Positions 1-8,169 of a stretch of DNA of 64,000 nucleotides are shown piece after piece. This stretch comes from Methylotenera_A aquatica (lineage in GTDB: Bacteria; Pseudomonadota; Gammaproteobacteria; Burkholderiales; Methylophilaceae): assembly GCA_965601485.1 (NCBI GenBank), contig OZ271846.1:1426001-1490000 (forward strand). Reading direction: 5' to 3'. The notes under the pieces are model-generated. The model was not told the DNA's origin. It made no database searches and saw only the letters and a list, made by a program, of their open reading frames with translations. The stretch's first letter is position 1. Each line of letters starts with the position of its first letter. The translations under genes were made by a program, and so were the position numbers.

Positions 1-272
1 GACTTAATTATTTCTGGCGTCGCCTCTAATGTTTTTTTCTCTAAGCGGCCTACCAGCTTTTCTAATTCGTCACAAAAACGCTTGCAGCCTGCCAGCCCAA
101 CCATATCAAGCGCGCCAGATACTTGATACAAATCTGTTTGAGACAATCGCAACGGTGTAGAGTCGTGCAGATTACTTTGCACCGTTTTTAAATGACCTAA
201 AACAGCATCAAGCGATTGATTGATTTGGTCTTTAACCCAAGTTAAAGAGCCTATATCAAAGTTTTCAGACAC
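1..272 (-). CDS. chpA: CheA-like hybrid kinase of the Pil-Chp system, N-terminus only
   Basis: This is the N-terminal 90 or so codons of a large histidine kinase that runs off the left edge. The translation begins FDIGSLTWVKDQINQSL and continues with an Hpt-like helical stretch (PLRLSQTDLYQVSGALDMVG), typical of the first domain of betaproteobacterial ChpA/PilL. The start is GTG at 272. A TAG stop lies in frame directly upstream and GGAG lies at 283-286, so no earlier start is possible. It follows pilJ on the same strand, the usual pilGHIJ-chpA order. The kinase would phosphorylate PilG and PilH to control type IV pilus twitching. Phosphotransfer and receiver domains lie outside the window. 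Confidence 0.82.
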   Translation of the reverse strand, partial: MSENFDIGSLTWVKDQINQSLDAVLGHLKTVQSNLHDSTPLRLSQTDLYQVSGALDMVGLAGCKRFCDELEKLVGRLEKKTLEATPEIIK

Positions 273-379
273 CTAGGTTTAACTCCAAATTAAATATAGC
301 CATTAAAATTATTACGCTTTATAAATCAAGCTTTTAAGCTATAAACAAACTATTAGGTACTTTAAAGCTGATCCGTAAA

Positions 380-2101
380 CTACGCCAATTTAAAGCCCGC
401 AACCGAGTCACGTAACTCTTCGGCTAGGGATGTTAATTGGCCCACCGATTCAGCGGTTTGTTTAGTACCTTCAGTGGTTTGTGATGTAATTTCCTGAATT
501 TGTTGCATGTTTTTAGTCACGATTGAAGCAACTTCTGTTTGCGCTTCTGTCGCCTTAGAAATCGATTGAATCAAGCTCGCCAAGTTATTGGTAACCGATT
601 CAATCTCAGTCAGTGCTTTACCAGCCGCATCAGATAATCGGGCCCCCTCAACCACACCCTCTGTGGATTTTTCCATTGCGGCAACCGCCGAGTTGGTATC
701 GGTCTGAATTGTTTTTACAATCGTACCAATCTGTTTAGTAGCCTCTGATGAGCGTTCCGCTAATCGCTGCACCTCTTCCGCAACCACAGTAAAGCCACGG
801 CCCGCCTCACCTGCAGATGCCGCCTGAATCGCCGCGTTCAAAGCCAAAATATTGGTTTGTTCAGTAATGTCAGAAATCAGTTCCACAATCTCACCAATCT
901 CTTGCGAGCTTTCACCCAAGCGCTTGATTCGTTTTGATGTTTCCTGAATTTGCACACGAATACCGTTCATACCAGTAATAGTATTTTGCACGGCTTGCGA
1001 ACCTTGCATCGCCGCTTCTAATGAGCGTTGCGCAACCTGCGATGCCTGACTCGCGTTGCTGGATACTTGTAGGATTGAACGCGTCATATTTGAAACCGCG
1101 TCTGTAGTTTCTGTGATCTGTTTAGATTGTTTTTCGGCCGCTGACAACAAGCCAACAGATGTGGCTTGCGCTTGTCCTGTTGCAGTATTCACTTGCTCTG
1201 AAGCACGGTTAATTTCTGTTACCAGGTCACGTAAATTGTCAATCGTATAGTTAATCGAGTCAGCAATCGCGCCCGTAATACTCTCTTTCACTTCAGCACG
1301 AACCGTTAAGTCACCATCCGCCAAATCGCCCATCTCATCAAGCAAGTTAAGCACGGCCATTTGGTTTTGCTGTCCATCGTTTTCAAGTGTTGCCACCGCG
1401 TTCTCTATGGTTTTTACTTGGCGCACACCAAAGTAGGCAATCAAGAATACAATCAACAAACCCAATAATGCTAGCGCAATCAAAATAGTGTTTACTAATT
1501 TGTTACTAGATTCGGCAATTTTCAATGATTCTTTTTGCACTTCCGCGTTTAGCGTTAAAACTGTTTGCTTGTTAATCTCATATGCATTGGCTAAATCACC
1601 CAATGGTTTGGCAGCGGCAATCGCCCCCAGCTTAATGGCGGCATCAAAGTCTTTATTGTAAATACGGTAAAAGTTCTCATTGGATTTTAAAACGGCTTGA
1701 AACGCGCCACCCATGGTATCTAAATTTACATTGCCCCTCCAAAATTGAACACGCTTTTTATATTCCGCTTCTGCAGCCACAACTTCAGCCAGCTTTCTAT
1801 CGCGCTTTTGGTAATCCGAGTTTGAAGTGGCAACATAAGCCTCGTTTACAGCCGCAAACGCATCTACCGCATACAGTGCCGGCGGCAAAATATCCGCACG
1901 TAAGTTATCGTTGGTTTTAATCTTGTCATACACGGGGCCGCCAACGCGCACCTGGCTAATCACAAAAAAAGCCAACACAATAAAGATAATCAAACCAATA
2001 ACAGGACCGATTACCTGACCGTAGCCACCCGACGCTTTTTTGGTAAACAACTGCTGTAATTTTGCTGGGAGATCTTTAATTGTTTGAAGATTGATTGCCA
2101 T
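380..2101 (-). CDS. pilJ: Methyl-accepting chemotaxis-type transducer of the twitching motility system (PilJ)
   Basis: Membrane chemoreceptor of 573 residues that feeds the Pil-Chp kinase. Transmembrane segments lie near residues 30-50 and 204-224. They enclose a periplasmic domain of about 150 residues, followed by a HAMP-like linker (about 250-300) and the cytoplasmic MCP coiled coil. The conserved hairpin tip lies near 407-450 (EQTNILALNAAIQAASAGE). It sits between pilI and the chpA start on the same strand, which identifies it by context. The protein is about 110 residues shorter than Pseudomonas PilJ. Its sensor begins with an ADILPP motif seen in other MCP sensor families rather than an obvious tandem PilJ domain. 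The role is well supported; the ligand is unknown. Confidence 0.88.
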   Translation of the reverse strand: MAINLQTIKDLPAKLQQLFTKKASGGYGQVIGPVIGLIIFIVLAFFVISQVRVGGPVYDKIKTNDNLRADILPPALYAVDAFAAVNEAYVATSNSDYQKRDRKLAEVVAAEAEYKKRVQFWRGNVNLDTMGGAFQAVLKSNENFYRIYNKDFDAAIKLGAIAAAKPLGDLANAYEINKQTVLTLNAEVQKESLKIAESSNKLVNTILIALALLGLLIVFLIAYFGVRQVKTIENAVATLENDGQQNQMAVLNLLDEMGDLADGDLTVRAEVKESITGAIADSINYTIDNLRDLVTEINRASEQVNTATGQAQATSVGLLSAAEKQSKQITETTDAVSNMTRSILQVSSNASQASQVAQRSLEAAMQGSQAVQNTITGMNGIRVQIQETSKRIKRLGESSQEIGEIVELISDITEQTNILALNAAIQAASAGEAGRGFTVVAEEVQRLAERSSEATKQIGTIVKTIQTDTNSAVAAMEKSTEGVVEGARLSDAAGKALTEIESVTNNLASLIQSISKATEAQTEVASIVTKNMQQIQEITSQTTEGTKQTAESVGQLTSLAEELRDSVAGFKLA

Positions 2102-2124
2102 GTTGATTCCTATAAGTTTTACTA

Positions 2125-2149
2125 AGTTATCTTTAAATTAAAGATAACT
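2125..2149 (-). promoter_or_regulatory. Perfect hairpin in the pilI-pilJ spacer, within the pilJ leader
   Basis: AGTTATCTTT (2125-2134) pairs perfectly with AAAGATAACT (2140-2149) across five bases. It lies about 25 bases upstream of the pilJ start in the 155-base gap after pilI. No T-run follows on the minus strand, so a simple intrinsic terminator is unlikely. It may be an mRNA processing or stability element that sets the pilJ level apart from pilGHI. Confidence 0.4.
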
Positions 2150-2256
2150 AAACCCCACTATTTAACGACTAAAATCGACCATTTATTAAGAACTAAAACC
2201 ATTATATTTTTCTTTTTTTATTACTTTTAGCTCGTGAATCTAAAATAAAGTAATAT

Positions 2257-2781
2257 TTAGTTAAGATAAGGCGTTACAAAGTCCTTTGAGTTAACTAATT
2301 TATAGCAATCTAACAAATACCAAGTGTGATTTTCACGATCTTGATAGGTTTGTGCATTTAAACATAAGCTTTCTTCAGCCATTGTTTCACCAAGCTGCAT
2401 ATCCTCTAACTTACGTAAGCCAACTAATCTATCGACCAAAAAAGCCACATTATTGGTGACCGATTCGCTTATAAGCAATAAACGTGCATTTGAAGATACT
2501 TGTGTTAATGTATTTTCAACCAGTTGCGCTAAATCATTAATAGCATAAATCACGCCACGCACGTTTGCCACACCTAAAAACCAAGGCTTTACCAACGGCA
2601 CAACATGAATATCCGTAATTGGCAAAGTTTCGCTGATTTCTTTCAAGTTAACGAGCACATTTTTGCTGCCAATTACCACTCCTAGATAACCAGCAGTTGG
2701 ACCGGCACCTGATTTTTTTGCATCTTCAAGACGCGCCAAAATACTGTTTTGATATTCGCGCAATTGTGATTGTTTTGACAT
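2257..2781 (-). CDS. pilI: CheW-like adaptor PilI
   Basis: A 174-residue cytoplasmic CheW-domain scaffold coupling the receptor PilJ to the ChpA kinase. The central part (GVVIGSKNVLVNLKEISETL, then PWFLGVANVRGVIYAINDL) is the CheW beta-barrel with the typical W-x-x-G-x-x-N-x-R-G signature. It lies 25 bases after pilH and before pilJ on the same strand, as expected for the twitching motility operon. The length matches PilI homologues (about 170-180). Confidence 0.9.
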   Translation of the reverse strand: MSKQSQLREYQNSILARLEDAKKSGAGPTAGYLGVVIGSKNVLVNLKEISETLPITDIHVVPLVKPWFLGVANVRGVIYAINDLAQLVENTLTQVSSNARLLLISESVTNNVAFLVDRLVGLRKLEDMQLGETMAEESLCLNAQTYQDRENHTWYLLDCYKLVNSKDFVTPYLN

Positions 2782-2806
2782 AAGGTTTAAGCTAACTAAT
2801 AGCCGG

Positions 2807-3172
2807 TTATTTAAGTTTACTGATTAATGCTTTTAAATCAGCTTTTTGAACGGGTTTAAGCAAACAACCTTTGGCGCCCATTTTCTCAGCCCAAGCCTGA
2901 TCGGTTACTTGCAACTTTCCTGAACATAAAATAACGGGAATTTTGGTAGTAACAGGGTCTTTAGTTAGCGACCGAGTTGCTTGAAAGCCTGTTAAACCAG
3001 TCATAATGATATCCATAATAATTAAGTCTGGCGAAATTGTGGCAGCGTTTTCAACACATGATTCCCCACTCTCCAGTGCTACCACCTTATAGCCTTCAGA
3101 CTCTAGTAACTCCTTTAAGTAAAATCGGTCTGTTGCTGAATCATCTACTATCAAAATTTTATTAATTTCCAT
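2807..3172 (-). CDS. pilH: Response regulator PilH (receiver-only)
   Basis: Single-domain CheY-like receiver of 121 residues when begun at the ATG at 3172. Acidic pocket D10/D11, phospho-acceptor D54 (LIIMDI) and conserved lysine K106 (LLKP) are all present. A GTG at 3178 extends the frame by two codons, but the AGGGGA ribosome site at 3181-3186 is only about two bases from it and eight bases from the ATG, so 3172 is preferred. PilH opposes PilG in control of pilus extension and retraction. It is the second gene of the pilG-H-I-J run. Confidence 0.9.
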   Translation of the reverse strand: MEINKILIVDDSATDRFYLKELLESEGYKVVALESGESCVENAATISPDLIIMDIIMTGLTGFQATRSLTKDPVTTKIPVILCSGKLQVTDQAWAEKMGAKGCLLKPVQKADLKALISKLK

Positions 3173-3217
3173 GCACACATTCCCCTAAGTTCATCAACTG
3201 CTCAGTATTTCATTAGC

Positions 3218-3634
3218 TTAATCCGATGTATTTTTTTTGTTCAGATAAGCCTCGCTAGTGTATGCATTAATTGCATCAATTAATGTGTCTTGGGTAAAGG
3301 GCTTGGTTAAATATTCATCCGAACCCGCCATGCGACCGCGCGCGCGGTCAAACAATCCATCTTTGCTGGACAACATAATCACTGGGGTAGATTTAAAACG
3401 TGCATTACGTTTAACTAGCGCACAAGTTTGATATCCATCCAAGCGCGGCATCATAATATCCACAAAAATAATTTGCGGTTGTTGATCAGCAATTTTAGAT
3501 AAGGCGTCAAAACCATCCTCGGCCAAAATCACTTCACAACCAGCAGACTTAAGAAATATTTCTGCGCTACGTCTAATGGTATTACTGTCATCAATAACCA
3601 TTACTTTTGTACCCGCTAGATTTGCTTGTGCCAC
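3218..3634 (-). CDS. pilG: Response regulator PilG (receiver-only)
   Basis: CheY-like receiver of 138 residues. The acidic pair D15/D16, phospho-acceptor D59 (IIFVDIMMP) and switch lysine K111 (YLTKPF) are visible. The segment RFKSTPVIMLSSKDGLFDRA is characteristic of PilG. It is first in the minus-strand operon pilG-pilH-pilI-pilJ-chpA, so the promoter should lie in the 256-base divergent gap 3635-3890 shared with the FIST gene. It acts as the output regulator that promotes pilus function, known from Pseudomonas. Confidence 0.92.
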   Translation of the reverse strand: MAQANLAGTKVMVIDDSNTIRRSAEIFLKSAGCEVILAEDGFDALSKIADQQPQIIFVDIMMPRLDGYQTCALVKRNARFKSTPVIMLSSKDGLFDRARGRMAGSDEYLTKPFTQDTLIDAINAYTSEAYLNKKNTSD

Positions 3635-3890
3635 GTTTCTATGCCCCTGTTGGTTATATTATTTAAATCATTTATAACCAAAATCTAAAATGCTTTATCC
3701 AAAGTTATATTTTTTAATGCCTGATATGCAACATAAACTAAATAAATTAACTTGTAGGCACAAAATATTACATTTTTTAATATAATTTGCAACACTTACG
3801 CTATATTTGTAATAATACACTTTAACAACAACTAATAAATTAGGTATAAATGTATCTATTCGAACAGTTATACATTGAGGTTTTAAAAAC

Positions 3891-5051
3891 ATGCTTATTA
3901 GACAAGAGTCAGTCGATTCAAAAATGGCACTTAAAGACTTACCAAACGCTTCGCCGCTTGTGAGTGCAAATTTAGTATTGGCCTTTGGCTCAATCAAACG
4001 ATTTAATGAAGGTAAGTTACAAGGATTTTTAAAGTCACGCTACCCCACTGCTCAACTAGTTGGATGCACCACTTCTGGTGAAATCAGTCCTAATGGGGTA
4101 TTTGACGACAGCATTCAAATTACCGCTATTCAATGGGAAAAAACAGTTCAGCGCGTTGCACAAACTAAAATGAATGGTATGCAAAGCTCATTTGAAGCGG
4201 CTGCAGGTTTAGCAAAACAACTAAAAGCAGATTCGCTACGAACCGTTTTAGTTATTTCGGATGGTTTAAATGTAAACGGCTCCGAGTTGTTAAAGGGCTT
4301 CCAAAGTGTTCTTGGCGAAATCCCAATTGTGGGAGGCTTGGCTGGTGATGGCGGTGCCTTTGTTAAAACATTACAACTTTTTAATGATACGATTTCAAAC
4401 AATTTAGTGATTGCGGTTGGCTTATATGGACCTGCATTGATTACATCAAGCGGCGCCTTAGGTGGTTGGAAACCCTACGGCCCGCCACGCACAGTCACAA
4501 AATCAGAAAAAAACGTTGTATTTGAAATGGACGGAAAACCAGCGTTACCACTCTACAGAATGTATATCGGCGAGGCTTTCTCAAAAGGCTTACCGGGTAC
4601 TGGTTTAAAATTCCCACTCGCAGTAATTGAGGAAGGCAAACGCGATGTTGAAAAAATCCGTACATTACTAGCCATTGATTCTAAAAACAATAGTTTAACG
4701 TTTGCTGGTAACGTAGAAGAAGGCGAAACAGTTCGTTTATGCCAAACCAATCATGACAAGCTTGTAGATGGGGCTGGTGCAGCTGCCAACTTGGTAATGG
4801 ATGGCTTAAGTGATAACAAAACCAATCAAACAGGCTTAGCTTTGTGTGTGAGCTGCGTTGGCCGTAAAGGTGTGATGGCAGAGTTAGTTGGCGACGAAAT
4901 TAAGTTAGTTAAACAAATTTTAGGCCCACAAACCAGCATAACAGGGTTTTACTCTTATGGAGAGTTAGCTCCACGCCCTAATACAACGGATAGCGTATTG
5001 CATAACCAAACCATGACCATTGGCTATTTAAGCGAGAACTTACTGGCATAG
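3891..5051 (+). CDS. FIST-domain sensory protein
   Basis: A 386-residue soluble protein with an N-terminal FIST domain (VLAFGSIKRFNEGKLQGFL, then QLVGCTTSGEI) and a C-terminal FIST_C domain (GALGGWKPYGP; SITGFYSYGELAP). FIST domains are small-ligand sensors often found with signalling proteins, and amino-acid binding has been proposed. A GAGG ribosome site lies ten bases before the ATG. The gene is divergent from the pilGHIJ operon and shares its upstream region, so it may be a soluble sensory input to the Pil-Chp pathway; that link is inferred from position only. A strong terminator follows. Confidence 0.85.
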   Translation: MLIRQESVDSKMALKDLPNASPLVSANLVLAFGSIKRFNEGKLQGFLKSRYPTAQLVGCTTSGEISPNGVFDDSIQITAIQWEKTVQRVAQTKMNGMQSSFEAAAGLAKQLKADSLRTVLVISDGLNVNGSELLKGFQSVLGEIPIVGGLAGDGGAFVKTLQLFNDTISNNLVIAVGLYGPALITSSGALGGWKPYGPPRTVTKSEKNVVFEMDGKPALPLYRMYIGEAFSKGLPGTGLKFPLAVIEEGKRDVEKIRTLLAIDSKNNSLTFAGNVEEGETVRLCQTNHDKLVDGAGAAANLVMDGLSDNKTNQTGLALCVSCVGRKGVMAELVGDEIKLVKQILGPQTSITGFYSYGELAPRPNTTDSVLHNQTMTIGYLSENLLA

Positions 5052-5096
5052 CAGATTTATTCGTTTAATTTAAGATTTAGGCCTAAAAATGACAAC

Positions 5097-5121
5097 CACC
5101 TGTTCTAAACAGGTGTTTTTT
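5097..5121 (+). terminator. Intrinsic terminator after the FIST gene
   Basis: CACCTGTT (5097-5104) and AACAGGTG (5108-5115) form a perfect 8-bp stem with a three-base loop. It is followed directly by TTTTTT at 5116-5121. Confidence 0.85.
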
Positions 5122-5195
5122 GTTTTATGATTACTAATGGAAGTTAATGCGCGATTATTTAGTCGTATTATTATTCATTATAAAAGGAAAAAAAC

Positions 5196-5696
5196 ATGTC
5201 TAGCTCAGTAACTCTTAAAGGCAATCCAGTGGATGTCGCAGGCAATTTGCCAAAAGTTGGCAGCACCGCGCCGAATTTTACGCTGGTTGATAAAGCTTTA
5301 GCTGATGTCACACTAGAAACTTATGCGGGTAAACGCAAAGTTTTAAATATTTTTCCAAGTGTTGATACACCAACCTGCGCCATGTCTGTGCGCGCATTTA
5401 ATAAACATGCTGCTGGATTAACAAACACTGTTGTGCTGAATATTTCAGCGGATTTACCTTTTGCACAAACGCGCTTTTGTGCAGCAGAAGGAATTGAAAA
5501 TGTAGTCAATTTGTCCACTATGCGCGGTCGTGATTTCTTAATGAATTACGGCGTACTATTGTTTACCAGCAAATTAGCGGGCTTAGCAGCCCGTGCAGTT
5601 ATTGTTATTGATGAAAACAACTTGATTAAGTATCTTGAATTGGTACCTGAAATTGCAAATGAGCCTAATTACGATGCAGCATTAGCAGTACTCTAA
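5196..5696 (+). CDS. tpx: Thiol peroxidase Tpx
   Basis: Atypical 2-Cys peroxiredoxin of 166 residues reducing hydroperoxides with thioredoxin. Peroxidatic Cys61 in SVDTPTC and resolving Cys95 in FCAAEG sit at the same positions as in E. coli Tpx, and full length is kept. An AAAGGA ribosome site precedes the ATG. It is monocistronic, flanked by the FIST terminator upstream and a shared hairpin downstream. Confidence 0.95.
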   Translation: MSSSVTLKGNPVDVAGNLPKVGSTAPNFTLVDKALADVTLETYAGKRKVLNIFPSVDTPTCAMSVRAFNKHAAGLTNTVVLNISADLPFAQTRFCAAEGIENVVNLSTMRGRDFLMNYGVLLFTSKLAGLAARAVIVIDENNLIKYLELVPEIANEPNYDAALAVL

Positions 5697-5714
5697 TTTT
5701 ATTTTGTTGCAAAA

Positions 5715-5752
5715 GAGCCAGTACCAGTTTAAAACAGGCATTGGCTTTTTTA
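5715..5752. terminator. Probable bidirectional terminator between tpx and the MazG-like gene
   Basis: GCCAGTACC (5717-5725) pairs with GGCATTGGC (5737-5745) with one mismatch and one G-T pair. T-rich sequence follows at 5746-5751 on the plus strand and an A-run precedes it, so the hairpin could stop transcription from both convergent genes. Confidence 0.55.
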
Positions 5753-5758
5753 TTAAGT

Positions 5759-6121
5759 TTATAAGTATTCAGTGTATTTTGCATTACTGCCTTTTGCTTT
5801 ATCTACCGGATACTTCAAGGCATTCAAATCAATTTTTTGATTGGTAGCAGCAATCAAATCGATATTTAATATCTCAGAAAGTCTTAGCAAATAAACAAAA
5901 GTATCTGCCAACTCATGGCTCACAGCTTCATGTTTTTCAACTGATAATTGCTGGCTTTCTGCTGGAGTATCCCATTGAAATTGCTCAACTAATTCAGCCG
6001 CTTCCACAATCATTGCCATCGCTAAATTTTTAGGCGTGTGAAACTGCGCCCAATCACGTTCAGCTACAAAAGTGTTGATTCTGTTGCGTAAATTTTTTAC
6101 TGAATCTACTTTACTCATCAT
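5759..6121 (-). CDS. MazG-like nucleotide pyrophosphohydrolase
   Basis: All-alpha NTP pyrophosphatase of 120 residues, related to the RS21-C6/dCTP pyrophosphatase group. The metal-binding pattern E40-x2-E43 (EAAELVEQFQW) and E70-x2-D73 (HELADTFVYLL) is intact, and the C-terminal KYPVDKAKGSNAKYTEYL is typical of the group. It probably hydrolyses non-canonical or excess dNTPs to dNMPs. It is convergent with tpx. Confidence 0.85.
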   Translation of the reverse strand: MMSKVDSVKNLRNRINTFVAERDWAQFHTPKNLAMAMIVEAAELVEQFQWDTPAESQQLSVEKHEAVSHELADTFVYLLRLSEILNIDLIAATNQKIDLNALKYPVDKAKGSNAKYTEYL

Positions 6122-6229
6122 GCTCTCTCCTAGTCATCTTGAGCTTAGCGAAAAATCAAGTTTGGGCTAAATTATAAAAAAGCTGTATTGTTCGCTTTAG
6201 ATCATAATGATGAATTATTTTTTAGTTCG

Positions 6230-7372
6230 CTATTTTCTATTGCTACCAGCCACCATTTTAATTTCAAATAATCGGCATTCTAATGGGCCGTTAAACAATG
6301 GCGTGCGCTTGCTTGGCGTTAAGCGCATCAGCTTTGGCAAGCGTAAATCGTTAGTTAAAAAGTATGTATTCCAACCTGCAAACTTACATTTTAACGCTTC
6401 GCCCATTTTTGGGTACAACAAAGCCAATTCTTCATCTTCGCCAATACGCACGCCATATGGCGGGTTAGCCACCAGCACTCCGCTATCGGCAGGCGCAACA
6501 ACTTTGGTGATATTGGTTTGTGCTAATTGCACAGCATCATTCAAACCAGCTTCTGTCAGATTTTTTTGGGCTACACGCACTGCATGTAAATCGCTATCTG
6601 AGCCATATAGTTTTTGAAAAGTCACGGGCTTGGCATTTTTAAGTGCAGTGTTTTTGATTTTTTTCCAAGTGTCTGATTCAAAGTTTTTCAGTTTTTCAAA
6701 ACCAAAATCACGCTTTAAGCCAGGTGCAATATCTAGCACCATCATGGCGGCTTCCAGCAGAAACGTACCGCTACCACACATGGGATCTAGCAAAGGTTGG
6801 CCTGCTTGCCAACCGCTTAATTGCAAAATACCAGCTGCCAGATTCTCACGCAAAGGCGCTTCAATGCTTGCTTTTCGGTTACCGCGCTGATACAAAGCAT
6901 CGCCAGAAGTATCCAGATAATATACATAGCTATCGGCTGTTAAATAGGCATGAATACGCACTGATGGTGTTTTAGTATCAATATAGGGACGTGAATTAAC
7001 CACTTGCCTGAATTTATCGCAAACTCCGTCTTTAATGCGCAAGGTAGCAAATTCTAGGCTTTTAAGCGGGCATTTAACGCCTGTCACTTTCACCATAAAG
7101 TCGTGTTTAACATCAAACCAATTCGGCCAGTTCAGCTTATAGGCCGCTTGGTATAAATCATCCTCTGTCGCATATTTGCCATGCCCTGCTTGCATCAAGA
7201 TACGCGTTGCGATGCGTGAGTGCAAATTAGCGTGATAACACACACTTAACTCACCCGCAAAGCCAACGCCACCATCGGTTGGTTTAATTTCTTTTGCGTT
7301 GCTGGCTTTAAGCTCATTTGCCAGCAATGCCTCAAGGCCACGTGGGCAGGTGGCGAAATACTGATTCATCAT
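6230..7372 (-). CDS. rlmL: THUMP-domain 23S rRNA guanine methyltransferase (RlmL-type)
   Basis: A 380-residue SAM-dependent RNA methyltransferase. The N-terminus (YFATCPRGLEALLANEL) and the THUMP region to about residue 170 are followed by a Rossmann methyltransferase with DPMCGSGTFLLEAA (196-209) and catalytic NPPYG (303-307). The order matches RlmL, the N-terminal half of E. coli RlmKL, which makes m2G2445 in 23S rRNA. The RlmK half is absent, as is usual in betaproteobacteria. It lies downstream of the spermidine-synthase-like gene on the same strand with a 14-base gap, so probably the same transcript. Confidence 0.87.
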   Translation of the reverse strand: MMNQYFATCPRGLEALLANELKASNAKEIKPTDGGVGFAGELSVCYHANLHSRIATRILMQAGHGKYATEDDLYQAAYKLNWPNWFDVKHDFMVKVTGVKCPLKSLEFATLRIKDGVCDKFRQVVNSRPYIDTKTPSVRIHAYLTADSYVYYLDTSGDALYQRGNRKASIEAPLRENLAAGILQLSGWQAGQPLLDPMCGSGTFLLEAAMMVLDIAPGLKRDFGFEKLKNFESDTWKKIKNTALKNAKPVTFQKLYGSDSDLHAVRVAQKNLTEAGLNDAVQLAQTNITKVVAPADSGVLVANPPYGVRIGEDEELALLYPKMGEALKCKFAGWNTYFLTNDLRLPKLMRLTPSKRTPLFNGPLECRLFEIKMVAGSNRK

Positions 7373-7386
7373 GGTGTAATCGTTTC

Positions 7387-8166
7387 TTAATTAATCTGGT
7401 TATGTTCGCACAACTTTTCAACAAAACTTAAAAATTCGATTTTGTGCGTATTTTCTAAGATTTTTGCGCGCTCTTTGAGTTTTTTAGGATTCAGTTTTAA
7501 ACCATTTAATTTAGAATCATGCTTAAAACCAAATACCAAGATATTTCCCGGCTTGCCGGTTGGCAATATCAAGGTTTGGTTGTTAAAACTTTGCTCTATG
7601 CGCTGCAAATAAATATCAAAGTTTTGGTCACTACCCCATAGGTTGATTGAAAAAATCCCGCTGTTGGATAGTGCCATTTCACAGCTATCAAAAAAATCTT
7701 GGCTACAAAAATTAGGCGGAATTCCAAATCTATCAAATGCATCTATCATTAAGCAATCTGCGCTATTGGGATTGGCGGCCAAATAAGCAATGCCATCGCC
7801 TTCTATTACATTAAATCTAGCATCATTATCAGGCACATGAAAATGGCTGCGCGCAATACTTATAATTTGTTGGTTGATTTCTATAATTGTTTGGCCAATA
7901 TCGGGGCAATTAGCATAAATATACTTAGGCACAGAGCCGCCACCTAAACCAATTGTTAATACATTTCTGACGGCATCTGAAAATAGTAAAAAGCCCATCA
8001 TACCACGCGTATAGGTCAGCTCTAGGGCAAACGGATCTTTCACTTTCATGCTACTTTGAATGGTCACCGTGCCCAAATGCAGTGAACGTATGCCACTGAT
8101 TTCAGACACTTCTGCAACGCTGTCGTCGCGCACGCTTTTATGAATTTTACGGTTAAATTTAAACAT
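7387..8166 (-). CDS. Spermidine-synthase-fold protein
   Basis: A 259-residue protein with the SpeE-like Rossmann fold: nucleotide loop VLTIGLGGGSVPKYIY near residue 90 and CLMIDAFD near 160. The N-terminal tetramerisation part is minimal and the C-terminus is divergent, so actual aminopropyltransferase activity is uncertain. Homologues of this type are common in betaproteobacteria as 'polyamine aminopropyltransferase-like'. It begins three bases after the RNB nuclease stop, so the two are almost certainly cotranscribed. Confidence 0.72.
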   Translation of the reverse strand: MFKFNRKIHKSVRDDSVAEVSEISGIRSLHLGTVTIQSSMKVKDPFALELTYTRGMMGFLLFSDAVRNVLTIGLGGGSVPKYIYANCPDIGQTIIEINQQIISIARSHFHVPDNDARFNVIEGDGIAYLAANPNSADCLMIDAFDRFGIPPNFCSQDFFDSCEMALSNSGIFSINLWGSDQNFDIYLQRIEQSFNNQTLILPTGKPGNILVFGFKHDSKLNGLKLNPKKLKERAKILENTHKIEFLSFVEKLCEHNQIN

Positions 8167-8169
8167 TGA

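Noticed and set aside
3695..3997. Minus-strand 100-codon frame between pilG and the FIST gene
   Set aside because: It overlaps the start of the FIST gene and the divergent promoter region, is Cys/Tyr/Lys-rich from AT content and has no homology that I recognise.
6207..6617. Plus-strand 136-codon frame
   Set aside because: Antisense to rlmL, which has full methyltransferase motifs.
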